Positions 1 through 9,521 are shown, counted from the first letter of the stretch. The stretch: 15,594 nucleotides of DNA from an uncultured bacterium (GCA_937906635.1 CALCYP010000007.1:1-15594), one strand, 5' to 3'. The notes: generated from the letters alone by a model not told the origin. A program made the numbers and translations.

Positions 1-2
1 GC

Positions 3-30
3 TAACAGTCAGCAGTCTGTAGTCAACAGT
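3..30. repeat. 7-bp tandem repeat, 4 units
   Basis: Four heptamers in register: TAACAGT, CAGCAGT, CTGTAGT, CAACAGT. The unit matches the larger array at 11304-11415 (consensus CRRCAGT). It may continue to the left of the window. It has no coding role that I can see. Confidence 0.75.
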
Positions 31-149
31 TTCCGAATCTATGATGAATCTATGGGACAGATTTGGCATATTTTTTATTAGTAATTTCAACGCAGTCTGA
101 CAAATGAAAAAATTTTCGGCTCTTTCGAACCGTTTTTTTTCAAAATGGT

Positions 150-177
150 TTGATTTTAGTTGGTAGTTCATTATAAT
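150..177 (+). promoter_or_regulatory. Putative promoter of the leader/membrane-protein transcript
   Basis: TTGATT at 150-155 and a perfect TATAAT at 172-177 are separated by 16 nt, the same spacing as the other promoter candidates in the window. A transcript would start near 184 and run through the leader hairpins at 239-325 before the gene at 346. Confidence 0.45.
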
Positions 178-183
178 TACTCA

Positions 184-325
184 TGCCAAATTATAATATT
201 TTCTTGAGAATATTTGTTTTCTCTGTTCAATAGATTTTAAAAGGCGACTAGCTTATGACCTTTTCATTATCTATTGATGAGAAAGTATTATAGTTTGGCG
301 ACTATTGAGGTTAGTCGTCTTTTTT
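184..325 (+). ncRNA. Candidate structured leader RNA or attenuator
   Basis: This roughly 140-nt stretch lies between a promoter-like sequence and a terminator-like hairpin, and holds only very short reading frames even with UGA read as Gly. AAAAGG (239-244) can pair with CCTTTT (259-264). The octamer GGCGACTA occurs twice, at 243-250 and 297-304, and either copy can pair with TAGTCGTC at 312-319 (one G-U pair). Pairing of the second copy makes the terminator; pairing of the first would prevent it. This looks like an attenuator or riboswitch-type leader, or a small RNA. I recognise no known RNA family. Confidence 0.3.
297..325 (+). terminator. Rho-independent terminator-like hairpin before the first gene
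   Basis: Stem GGCGACTA (297-304) with TAGTCGTC (312-319), a 7-nt loop, followed at once by six T. It ends about 20 nt before the ATG at 346, so it would end a small RNA or control entry into that gene. Confidence 0.55.
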
Positions 326-345
326 AATAATTAATAATTTTGCTG

Positions 346-2202
346 ATGAAAAAAATTATTAAAATTAGTTTTTCTCTTTGTTTGTCTTTTTTATTATCAA
401 TTCTCTTTTTTAATAATGTTTTTGCTGTTGATGAATCTTATGATGATTTATCTGAAAGTATAGTAGATACAGGTGAATGGATGAAAAAGACGATGGAGAA
501 TATGAACAAGATGAATGCTCGTTTGAATATTTCAGCCGATTCTTTGAATGATATGACTTTTTGAAGTATTTGACATAAACTTTACGATATGCTTTTTGAG
601 TATAGTGATTATTTAAGTGAAGTTTCAAAATACTTAAATTTAAAGTGAGCTGATGCTGATCGTTTTTATCATGAGTATTTTGATCAGGATACTTGAAATA
701 TTTTACGACTTTGGTCGTATTATAATGGTGATTCGAAGTTTTTAATTTTGTGAGATTGGTTAAATAATTCGAATAATTTAAAGGATTTTTATTTATGAAC
801 TTGATATGTTGGCCTTATTGATGTTGAAACATTTAATAAAATTTTTGATTTTTGAAAATTTTTTCGTCAATTTGAAACAGATTTTGTTTATAAAGTTTAT
901 GTTTGATATTTAAGTTATGAGTTTTCTGAAGCTAAAGAAATAAATTATTCATGATTAAGATGGTTAATTTATAGGCTCTTTTTAATGAATTCTGAAAGAA
1001 AACTTTTAGATAAAATACCAGGTTCTTCTCTTGTTAATCCTTTGCCATCGGAAGACTATAATGTAGCATATAGGAGATGAAAATACTTAATGAATGATTT
1101 TAAAAGGAAATTTATGTGTGATTATGATTATAATAAGCATATGAACTATTATTATTGTGATATTTGAATATATTTTGAACAATCACGAAATTATATGTTA
1201 AAAAATGAAATATTAAATCGATTTATTTTTGGTATTTCTTTATTGTTGTTTTTGTTGATTTGATATTATAAAAAATCAAATAAATCTTATTTATGAAAGA
1301 TTTATCGATATTTTTTATTGGTATGATTAATTATTATTTTATATGCTAGTTCTACGGGTATTACATATAATACTGTTTTACGGGCCAGTGTTTGAACATC
1401 AATTTTAACATTTCGATTTGCTTGTTTAATATATTTATTAATCAAAAGAATATTTTGTAAGTTAACTAAGAATAAGAGAAGGAATTTAGATGAAAAATCT
1501 TCAGATGGTAATTACAGTGCTAACAAACCTGAATTAACAAAAAAAAGGAAATCAATTTTTAAAAGAGTGCGATTTCGATTATTAATTATTTTGGTTGTTG
1601 TATTTGTAGTATTTCCATTGTTGATTGGTTCATTTTTTTATAAAAATATTTTGAATTCTGAGGAAATGTCATTTAATGAAAATAATGACAATTTTTCACA
1701 AGATTCTGTAGATTTTTATGATGAATTTATGAAAAATTATGAAAATTTATCTGAAGAATATCAAAAGAAAATTGCTAAATCCCAAGAGTGGTTGAATTGA
1801 TCAGGTTTTAATAATGTTGAATCATTAAAAAATGTTGAATTGATTAATGAAACTTTAATTACGATTCAAGAAATGCAAGGATATATTGATGATTTTTTTA
1901 CAAAATCTGATGATTTAATTAATGATTATGTTGAAAAAACTAATGATTACTCGGTTGTTTCAGCAAATTCTGATTTAAAAGAAATGTATGGTAAATTAAA
2001 TAATGTATTGGATATGGGAGTTGAGTGGTTTAATTTTTTGTTATCAATACAAGATTCTTTTTTCATTAATTCAAATGGTAAGGTTATATTTTATGATAAT
2101 AATATTTATAAGTATAATACTATGTCTCAGAATTTGAGAAATGCAATATTGGATATGCAAGATTACTATCGTGAAAAAAACGATTATTATAATTCATTAT
2201 AA
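346..2202 (+). CDS. Large exported/multi-pass membrane protein, unknown function
   Basis: A 618-residue protein when UGA is read as Gly; 17 in-frame TGA codons (first at 562, last at 1798) break it under the standard code. The ATG at 346 is chosen because a classic signal peptide follows (MKK, hydrophobic core, cleavage after VFA near residue 28). Residues 29-290 are hydrophilic and rich in aromatics, Asp and Asn. Hydrophobic segments follow near residues 292-308, 320-337, 350-369 and 411-431. A basic loop, rich in Lys/Arg (about 373-410), sits before the last one. The C-terminal 185 residues are acidic and helical in character, probably outside the cell. I recognise no domain. The gene stands alone on this strand, faces the sugar-transferase gene tail to tail with 30 nt between, and is preceded by a leader that may attenuate it. 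Confidence 0.85.
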
Positions 2203-2232
2203 TTATAATTTTTTTGATTATTTTGAGAAATC

Positions 2233-3597
2233 TTATTTCCCTTTAAATACTACCTTGAATGTTGCAAGGATTACATACAAGTCCATAAACAAATTTCGAT
2301 TTTGGATGTAGTAAAGGTCGAGTTTTGCCTCTTCATCAAAGCTAAGCTTGTCTCTTCAAAATATTTGAGCATATCAGGAAATTCATGGTTTTACTGATAG
2401 GAGCCTTTTTTGCCATGTTTCGTAATTTTCTACTTCTTGTGGTAAGTGTGGTCTTGGTCAGATGATTGACATGGTTCATGCAAGCACACAGAAAAGTTGA
2501 GGGAGTTCATCGATAGAACTTTTGCGGAGGAATTTTCAAAATTTCGTGACTCTTGGATCGTTTTTGATTTTGAATAATGGACCTGATCTTTCATTTTTTT
2601 TGAGTAAATCTTTTTTCAAATCTTCGGCATTTTGTACCATTGAACGGAATTTCAGGAAAGTGAATTCTTTTCCGTTTTTACCTACTCTTTTTTGTTTAAA
2701 TAAGATTGGTCATTTGCTATCACATTTTATTAATATGGAAATAATCAGCATTAATGGCGACAAGATGATTATCGCACAAAATGAAATTATTATATCGCAT
2801 AATCTTTTCCAGATGATATTTCGTCCGTCCAATGTAGAATATTTGTATTCCATAGCTACTAAATTTGAAATAGTTTCTGGTTTATATACGACATCTTCCA
2901 AAAAATATCATTCTGCAATATGATAAAATCTTGTGTTTGAAAATCTCAGCTGTTCAAGCATATTTTGTAGATTTTCCTTTTTGAAAACTCATGCTGCAAT
3001 TATCATCAAATAATTTGTTAATTTTATATCTCAAAGGTCATTATATTGTACAAATTCTGCTTTGTATGTTAGGTTGCTTTGAATCTTTTCTATAATTTCG
3101 TAACTATCTGTGCTATTGTCTCAGATAATCAAAACTTTATTATTTCAATTTCTATTATCTCTGGCTTCCAATCTATTTCGCAATTGATCAAATAACAAAA
3201 TTATTCCAAATGTTGCGATAGCTCAGACAATAATTATAAATCTGGATAATCAATATTTGAATACAAATCATGTCCCAAAATATGAGATGAATGTGATTGT
3301 AATTACTCGATAAATCCAGACTTTTGTAAATGTTTGGAAATATTTTTGTACAGGTTTGTTTAGTTCGTATAAATTCTTTAGTATTCAAACAGCGACAAAG
3401 ACTAATCATGAAATTAATGCAAACACCATGGTTTCGTTGTAGTTTATCGCTGGGATTGGTAATTGAAGTCATGGGATTAGGTCTGTGACTAGACGGAGTC
3501 TGTATATTAGATAAAATATCAAAATTATGATTCAGAAATGAAACACTGGTCTGAGGACTCTTAGGACTATACTTTGGTATCTTTCTTTGTGATCCAT
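2233..3597 (-). CDS. Polyprenyl-phosphate sugar-1-phosphate transferase (WbaP/EPS-priming type)
   Basis: 454 residues. Enzymes of this family move a sugar-1-phosphate from a UDP-sugar onto undecaprenyl phosphate in the inner membrane, the first step of capsule, exopolysaccharide or O-antigen assembly. Four hydrophobic segments near residues 13-35, 57-79, 91-113 and 121-137 are followed by a cytosolic region. The C-terminal bacterial sugar transferase domain begins at WKRLCD (263-268), then a membrane segment (269-291). Further motifs seen are GPILFKQKRVGKNG, FLKFRSM, NDPRVTKFGKFLRK, IDELPQL, MSIIGPRP and VKPGISGYAQI. The Gly of GPRP is UGA. This overall shape (membrane segments, CoA-binding-like middle, transferase) is typical of full-length family members. 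The ATG at 3597 is the only Met after the upstream stop. It follows the lipoprotein gene across a palindromic repeat cluster. The sugar cannot be inferred. Confidence 0.93.
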
Positions 3598-3627
3598 ATG
3601 TGATTGTTATGGAGTAAAGAGGTTTAT

Positions 3628-3738
3628 GTCCCCCTTATGCAGGGGGAAAGAGGGGGTTCAAATTTAATAAACCTACCGCCACGATTCATCGGGGCGCATC
3701 CCTTACAAAGGGAGGCTTTTTCTCCTTACGAAGGAGGA
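3628..3738. repeat. GC-rich palindrome cluster between lipoprotein and sugar-transferase genes
   Basis: Several short hairpins follow one another: CCCCC/GGGGG (3630-3634 with 3642-3646), TCCCTTACAAAGGGA (3699-3713) and CTCCTTACGAAGGAG (3722-3736). The sequence is far richer in G+C than its neighbours and resembles the elements at 5935-5986 and 8700-8758. It fills nearly all of the gap between the two minus-strand genes and could act as terminator, RNA-stability element or mobile repeat. Confidence 0.7.
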
Positions 3739-3749
3739 CTATTCTTTTT

Positions 3750-4517
3750 TTATTTAATTGGATTTCAGTTTTCATCAATAAAGTATTCTGTTCAAAAGCT
3801 ATTATTTATTACTCTTGCGTCTTCTGGTCATTCAAAAAAGAATAGATTGTATGTATATTGCAGCTTATCTACATTATAATAATAGGTATATTGTATAGTT
3901 TCATCTGCAAACTCTTCATTTTCAGAAAGTTGTTTTTTCTCTTGTGTATAATTATTCTCAAAATTTTTTACTCTTTGAATTAAATCTTGTTCATCGACTT
4001 CTCAATCTATGTTTCAGTATATTATGTTTGTTATTTTACCATTTTCGTATATACATAAAATATTTTTATTTGTTTGAATTATTCTGTTCTTTCAAATTTC
4101 AAATCAACAATTTATTGTGTGCATAAAGCGAATACTTCATATTGTATTTTCTGTATCATAGAAATGAATAAGATATTCTCGACGGTCATTGAATAAATTT
4201 GGGTAATCTTTTTCTATTTCATTTACTATTCATGCTAATTTTTTACTCCAATCATCGTTTTTGTCGTAATATTCTCGTTCTTCTCTTGTGATTCAGTCAA
4301 GATTAATGTCTATATCAGTGGTCTTTTCTATTTGGTCTGTCGTTGATAGTGATTCATCTGCATTGTCGTGAAATGTTCGATCTTGTAATTTTAAGATATT
4401 TTCTTGTTCTGTTTCTTGTCATAATTCTTTTACGACATTCTTGGTTGTTGTATTACTGTTTATTGAGCATCAACTTAGAACAAATAGAGCTATAAAGACT
4501 AGTAAACTTTTTTTCAT
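3750..4517 (-). CDS. Putative lipoprotein, unknown function
   Basis: 255 residues beginning MKKSLLVFIALFVLSGCS, a signal peptide with a canonical lipobox (LSGC). The Gly at -1 is a UGA codon, so under the standard code the protein would stop right at its lipidation site. The predicted mature form starts at the Cys near residue 17 and would be anchored to the outer face of the membrane. It is acidic, with many Glu, Asp, Thr and Tyr, and ends in FIDENGNPIK. I recognise no domain. The ATG at 4517 is set by the signal peptide. The gene lies downstream of the DHH phosphoesterase across 106 nt of palindromes and AT-rich sequence, and upstream of the sugar transferase. I see no clear promoter of its own. 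Confidence 0.85.
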
Positions 4518-4569
4518 TTTGATTGTTTATTTTGTAAAACTTTTTAATTGATTTTTTTAATATTAATTA

Positions 4570-4617
4570 GTCACGTAGTGACGATTGCCCTTCGGGCCCT
4601 CCTCCCCGGTGGGGAGG
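4570..4617. repeat. Three consecutive palindromes after the DHH gene
   Basis: GTCACGTAGTGAC (4570-4582), GCCCTTCGGGC (4587-4597) and CCTCCCCGGTGGGGAGG (4601-4617) sit side by side, directly 3' of the DHH gene on its coding strand. They are GC-rich in AT-rich surroundings. On the minus strand the first hairpin starts 6 nt after the stop codon, so it could protect or end the dnaE-DHH transcript. It is probably related to the other palindrome clusters here. Confidence 0.65.
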
Positions 4618-4623
4618 GATTTT

Positions 4624-5586
4624 CTATTTCAACATTCAATTAATTTTGTTTACAATTTCTTTTATTGTTGTTTCAAAATCTTTTTCAATTGGCCGACTGA
4701 ATCATGCTGCATGTATGTGTCATCATCAATTGAAGTTTTGTGATATTTTTGAGATATCTACTTGTTTTGATCTCATTGAACATTTTACTTTATCTCAATC
4801 TTTTCTGATTGTCATGACAATTTTTGGTCATTTGATCATTTGAATTACTGTGAGCCCGTATCCTGCCTGTTCGTTGTCGATTCAGTATTTACTGAGCTCA
4901 TCAATATCGTAATATGTATACAAAATTCATCATTCAAATTTCATCCTTTCGAGTAGTATTTTGAAAAATTGAATTGTCTCAAGAGATTTACTATTCGTTA
5001 GATTGTTTGTAATTAGTTTTTTGTCAGCTCAACATTTGACTAGATTTAGTGCATTTGTGAAAATTCTTTCGTGATCTTCATCAAAACGGAAATTTCCAGA
5101 ATCCGTAGTCAGTCAAAGATAAAAACATGTTGCAACATCTGGTGTTAGATATTTTTTTCGTACATTTTGCACTGTCTCGAATATTACTTCACAGCAGCTT
5201 GTGGCATTTGGGTCAATATGTGTTAATCGGCTTTTGCTTCGGCCTTTTGTCTCGTGATGATCAAAAACGACCACATCTTGTTTATCAAAATAATCTTCTT
5301 TTCATTCAGATATGATTCATATGCGTTTTAGTTCTGAACAATCGACTAATATTATCAAATTATATGTTCAGTAATCAAACTCAGATTGAATTTTATTGAA
5401 TCATGGTAAAAAATCAAAAATTTTGCTTGGTTTTGTTGGTGCGATAAATGTGATATTTTTTCACATATTCTCGAGTAAAGTTCAAAGTCAGACAAGACTT
5501 CCTATTGCGTCTCAATCTGGATTTTCATGGCAAAATATTGCTATTTTTTGTGATTGTTCTATCTTTTTAATTATTTTATCTTTCAT
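4624..5586 (-). CDS. DHH/DHHA1 family phosphoesterase (NrnA/RecJ-like nuclease)
   Basis: 320 residues, the usual size of NrnA-type bifunctional oligoribonuclease/pAp phosphatases. Metal-binding motifs are in order: H20-EN-PDGDAIGS (23-30), VD (81-82), FDHHE (108-112) and the DHHA1 substrate-binding box GGGHIHAAG (287-295). The three glycines of that box are three consecutive UGA codons (plus-strand 4720-4728). The family uses Mn2+ to degrade short oligonucleotides (nanoRNA) or pAp or cyclic dinucleotides in the cytosol; which one applies here cannot be told. The start ATG at 5586 lies 10 nt after the dnaE stop, so the two are almost certainly co-transcribed. It lacks the extra length of full RecJ, which favours an NrnA-like role. 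Confidence 0.93.
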
Positions 5587-5596
5587 ATTTTATAGT

Positions 5597-8500
5597 TTAT
5601 TTCTTTAGTAAATTTTTTAATTTTTCCAATCATTCTGGAGATACTGATTTTTCTATGATTCAGATTTGTACTTTGATTTCTCACAGATTATTGTTCAATA
5701 TCTCTTTTAGCTGATTCATCTCTCATGTCGTGGAGGGAATATTGAATTTGTAGTTTTCTGGTTCTGGATGCATTTGTCATTCTGAGGCGGTAGCCGAAGA
5801 ATCTTTTTTAGATTCTTCACTTCACTTTGTTTCGTTCAGAATGACGTTATTGTCTTCTAATTCTTCTTCTGTTTCTTCAATATTATCTTCATAATTTTCT
5901 TCTTGGTTATTTTCTGGTTCTGTTCACTCGTCTACAACCCCCTCTCCCCCGCTATCCAGCGGGGTATCTCCCCCTGTCAGGGGAGAAAATTCTTTTTCAT
6001 CATTTTCTTTCTCTTCTACTTCTTCAAGGAGTTCTCTTTTTACTTCTCAGATTCTGAGTCATTTTGCTTTTGTGACTGTCATTTCTGGATTGTATGCTCC
6101 TCATGCGACTTTGATGAGAGTTTCACGGTCTGTGATGACCATTTTGTCCATTTTTGGGTATCTTCACTGCTGTTTAAATCATGAAACAACTACCAAATCA
6201 AATTTTTGTAAATCTAATAATTCTTTCATAAAGAATTCTCTTTTCCCTGAGATGTCTTCTATTTCGATGAAAAATCATTTCTTTTTCGCTCTCTGAATAT
6301 TTGAGACATAACCGATAATTTTGTATGGTCAAACATTTTTTTCTACATTTAATCGTGAGAGAAATGTATTTTTTTTGATGTATGGATATAGTCAATCCAA
6401 TAAGTGTCATGAAACGAAACTTTTGAAAACATCTTGTTCGTACATCAAATTTTCTTCAAATGTCGTTGTACATTTTTTAGCGAAACTTATTTGAGTCGTT
6501 GCACTATCCATTCCAAAAAGTCACATGCTCATATTTTGTGAAGATTTTGACCATTCAAGGATCGTTTCTATGTTTTCCAGCATAGTATTGCGGTCGTAGA
6601 ATTCATCAAGTGCTCATGATTTGATTAGTCATTCCATTGATTTTTTATTGACTACTTTATCACATCTTTTGAGGAAATCTTCCAATGATTTATATTTTCA
6701 TCATTTCTTCCTCTCTTGTTGGATAAATTCTCATACATCAAATCCGATTCATTTGATTCACAGAAATCAAAGTCTGATATTTCATTCGATAGCTGCTACA
6801 TGGTTAAATGATTCGTTGATGTTTGGTGGCAAGACTTGAATTCAGTGGCATTGTGTCTCGTAAATGTATTTGCTCTGTTCGTCTGTATCCTCCTCTACTG
6901 ATCTAATTAATGCTGCGTAAAATTCTACTGGGAAGTGAGTTTTCAGATATGCTGTCTGGTAAGCAACCCAAGCATAACAAACTGCATGTGATTTATTGAA
7001 TGAGTATGATGCAGCTGGTTCGATCATTTTTTCGTATATGAATTTTGTCGTTTCTGGTTTGTATCATCTGAATTCTTGTCATCTCTCTGTGAATTCTATT
7101 TTTAATTTTTCGATAATTTCTTTTTTCTTTTTTCAGATTCATCTCCTAAGTAAGTCGGCTTCTCAAAGTGAGAATCAAGCCATATTTTGCACAAGGAACA
7201 TCAATTGCTCCTGGTAAATAGCGATTCAGTATGTGTCTCACATGATTGGTGATAGATCTTCAATCAATTTTTTTTCTTCTTCATTTGCGACTTCTGCCGA
7301 GTATTGTTTTGTCAAAATTGCTCTAAGGTCATCATGCATATATTTTACTGGTTCTGCTCAAGTTTTTCTGGCAATGTAACTTGGTATAAATTCCATTGGT
7401 CATGGACGATAAAGAGCATTCATAGCGACTAAATTGTCAATTTTTTCTGGTGCCAGCTGGATTAAGTATTTTCTCATTCAATTTGATTCAAATTGGAAAA
7501 TTCAGCTGGTGTCTCATTCTTTGAAAACTGTGTCGTATGTCTCTTTGTCTGTAATATCTGGTTGAAAAGACATGTTTTGGAAAAATTTTTCAAACATTTT
7601 TGGCATGACTTTTCACTCTTTTTCGTATCTTTTTTTGATTATTTTGATACAGTTTTTGATGATTGATAGGTTTCTGAGTCACAAAAAGTCCATCTTGAGA
7701 AGTCAAATTTTTTCCATTGTCGGTCAGTCGTATTGGCTGACGATATCGGTCGTATCTTCTTTTACATATTGCATTGGTGAATATGTGTCGACTTTTTCTG
7801 GAGCAATAATAATTCCGCATGCATGTACTCAGAGCTGTCTCATGTTTCATTCAAGTTGTTCTGAATATTTTACTGCTTCTTGGATGCTCGTGTCATTGTC
7901 ATACAATGATTTCATTTCTTCATTTCATTCTTCTTCAATAGCGACTTTGATTGGAGTTTTATCTGGAATTAGACTTGAGAATTTATTTGATTTATCAAAT
8001 GGTACTCAAACAGCTCTGGCAGCATCTTTGAATGCAGCTTTAGTTGCCATTTTCATAAATGTTCAAATCGAACAAACATTTTGTGAACCGTATTTTTCTC
8101 TGACATGTCAAATCACTCTTTCTCTCTGTGTATCTTCGAAATCAATATCGAAGTCTGGCATACTGACTCTGGCTGGATTCAAAAATCTCTCAAATAGTAA
8201 ACCAAATGGTAATGGGTCGATGTCTGTAATTCATACAAGTCGTGCCAAAATTGATCAAGCTCAGGATCATCTTCATGGTCAGACCATAATTTCATTTTCT
8301 TTTGACCAGTTTACATAATCAGCTACGATGAGAAAGTAGGTATTGAATCACATTTGTTTGATAACTTTTAATTCATATTCAAGTCTGTTTATGTAGTCTG
8401 ATACTGTAAATTCTTTGTCTTTGTACAATAATTTATCTTTATTTTTTTCTACGAAATCTTTTTTGAATTGTGTGTAGGTTTCCAATGTTAATTCATGGAT

Positions 8501-8656
8501 TTCTGCTGGTGTGATTTCTTGTAATTTTTTGTCTGTGACTCCTCTGTTTGTGATTTTTACCAAATTTATGATTGTATCTAAATCTCGTCAAAGTTCAAAT
8601 TTGTCGTTTAGTCCGTTGTATGCTTTGTAACGTAATTCAAATTCAAAGATGTCCAT
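5597..8656 (-). CDS. dnaE: DNA polymerase III alpha subunit lacking the PHP domain
   Basis: 1019 residues; replicative DNA synthesis. Palm motifs: RLEYELKVIKQMGFNTYFLI, GPGRGSGAGS (126-135), MPDFDIDF (166-173) and MDFLGLRNL (322-330), giving the expected catalytic Asp residues D168, D170 and D323. Fingers follow with RPGPMEFIP, GIAIYQEQL, AGFSLGEADLLRR and SYSFNKSHAVCYA, then the helix-hairpin-helix region (LGFLGIKGIGFDVGEFI), an OB fold (about 785-835) and a final domain with LKEILNNN...EIKVQI typical of C-terminal DnaE. The N-terminal PHP domain (about 270-280 residues in E. coli) is absent: the ATG at 8656 opens just where PHP would end, with an in-frame stop 8 codons upstream and a promoter-like sequence beyond. 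An acidic linker (866-965) is partly encoded by two palindromic repeats. A separate PHP gene elsewhere is possible. Confidence 0.95.
5776..5845. repeat. Nested inverted repeat inside the dnaE coding region
   Basis: A 70-bp element with a perfect 10-bp outer inverted repeat, GTCATTCTGA (5776-5785) and TCAGAATGAC (5836-5845), and a perfect 9-bp inner one, GAAGAATCT (5796-5804) and AGATTCTTC (5810-5818). It is read in frame as part of the acidic linker of DnaE (about residues 937-960). GTCATTCTGA...GAAGAATC elements occur as dispersed repeats in other bacterial genomes, from memory; that was not checked here. Confidence 0.8.
5935..5986. repeat. GC-rich palindrome pair inside the dnaE coding region
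   Basis: CCCCGCT/AGCGGGG (5947-5953 with 5958-5964) and TCTCCCC/GGGGAGA (5967-5973 with 5980-5986), preceded by a C/T-rich run. Same style as the intergenic clusters at 3628-3738 and 8700-8758. It encodes about residues 890-908 of DnaE (SPLTGGDTPLDSGGEGVVD), a Gly/Pro/Asp-rich stretch unlike known DnaE sequence, and keeps the frame open. Confidence 0.75.
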
Positions 8657-8699
8657 GAAAAAATTTATGAAATAAATTTTTTATAAAAATCACCCCTTA

Positions 8700-8758
8700 C
8701 CCCTCTTTGAAAAAGAGGGGAATCCCGATATAAGTCCCTTCTTTTTTCAAAGAAGGGA
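8700..8758. repeat. Palindrome pair in the dnaE 5' untranslated region
   Basis: CCCCTCTTT...AAGAGGGG (8700-8720) and a perfect 10-bp stem TCCCTTCTTT/AAAGAAGGGA with a 4-nt loop (8735-8758). Both lie between the proposed dnaE promoter (8781-8808) and the dnaE start (8656), so the dnaE mRNA leader would carry two strong hairpins. Confidence 0.75.
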
Positions 8759-8780
8759 TTTAAGGATGATTTAATTTTTT

Positions 8781-8808
8781 AATATAAATATTTGTTTATT
8801 TATTTCAA
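8781..8808 (-). promoter_or_regulatory. Putative dnaE promoter
   Basis: On the minus strand, TTGAAA (8808-8803) and TATATT (8786-8781) are separated by 16 nt, the same form as the other promoter candidates. It predicts a start near 8774 and supports the PHP-less dnaE as a whole transcription unit. Confidence 0.45.
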
Positions 8809-8829
8809 TTTATAATGATTTTTTTTTGT

Positions 8830-8863
8830 TTAAAAAAAGGACTCCGTTTTTTGTGGTGTCCTT
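8830..8863 (-). terminator. Rho-independent terminator of higBA
   Basis: On the minus strand, AAGGAC-CC pairs with GG-GTCCTT across an A-rich loop, followed by a run of seven T. It lies about 17 nt after the higA stop. Its flank (TTTTTTTAAAC) is shared with the terminators near 9595-9627 and 10254-10284. Confidence 0.7.
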
Positions 8864-8879
8864 ATTTTGTAATTTTTCT

Positions 8880-9191
8880 TTAGGCTGTTACTGTTTGATT
8901 ATTTACAGTGAATTTTATTACGTCAAAAAGTTTTCTTTCTTCGTCTTGTTCTTCTAATTTTGCCAGATCATATTTTGCTTGTAAATTCATCCAAACTTGT
9001 GCCGATGTTCAAAATGCTGCAGATAGTCTGTAAGCCCAATCTGCATTTATATCTCTTTTTCATGAAATAATATAACTTACTTCTTGTGGTGTTTTCTTTA
9101 TTATTTCTGCGAAATATTTTTGGCTTCGTCATCTGGCTTCGAGCTCTTCGGCTATATGTTCTCATGGATGAAAAATAAATCCTTTGCTCAT
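8880..9191 (-). CDS. higA: HigA-type antitoxin, HTH XRE family
   Basis: 103 residues, the normal length. It opens with FIFHPGEHIAEELEARGRSQ, the signature start of HigA antitoxins (PGEhl.EeL...g.sq), followed by the helix-turn-helix KYFAEIIKKTPQEVSYIISG and then KRDINADWAYRLSAAFGTS and VWMNLQAKYDL. It binds and neutralises the toxin encoded just upstream and normally represses its own promoter. Four glycines in it are UGA codons, including those of HPGEH and SGKRD. It begins 13 nt after the toxin stop codon, so toxin precedes antitoxin, the standard higBA order. A terminator follows directly. Confidence 0.93.
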
Positions 9192-9204
9192 TTCCTTTTG
9201 CTAT

Positions 9205-9507
9205 TTATCTAAAATTTTTTTTGTAGTGCTTATTTGCATCAATTATATCCAATATGGTAATGTTTCAGTTCTTTGTTATATTTAGTTCAATTCTTCGTTG
9301 TTGGTTTATCCTGATACTGAAGCGGTCCTTGTACTTTTCGAAGTGTAGGCTCGTTTTCATGTATATATCTTTTATTTCTTCTGCACATTCCAAGAAATCA
9401 CATTTTAGTGCATAAGAACGTTGTATATCCTGTGGCATTTTGCGGTGATGATAATTTCTATCTCTATATAGTAATTCTAATTCTTTGTGTCTAAATTCAA
9501 GTTTCAT
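9205..9507 (-). CDS. higB: HigB-type toxin, RelE superfamily mRNA interferase
   Basis: 100 residues. Family members cleave mRNA on the ribosome. Seen here are an N-terminal strand (KLEFRHKELELLY), a central helical region with KMPQDIQRSYALKCDFLECA, and the conserved C-terminal core DRFSIRINQQRRIELNITKNGN...ITILDIIDANKHYKK, matching the HigB pattern ySIRIN..xRI.F. One Gly (plus-strand 9265) is UGA and precedes the last 19 residues, so the gene would make a truncated protein in a host with the standard code. It is the first gene of the pair with higA. A promoter-like sequence and an inverted repeat lie 15-54 nt upstream. Confidence 0.88.
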
Positions 9508-9521
9508 CTAAAATTTTCTAT

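Noticed and set aside
1..345. tRNA or replication origin in the first intergenic region
   Set aside because: No cloverleaf, no DnaA-box cluster; only a promoter, leader hairpins and a short repeat.
2522..2923. A 133-codon plus-strand open frame
   Set aside because: Antisense to the sugar-transferase domain, whose motifs are clear on the minus strand.
7572..8318. A 248-codon open frame on the plus strand
   Set aside because: It lies opposite the dnaE palm region, whose catalytic motifs are unmistakable on the minus strand; it is an antisense shadow.
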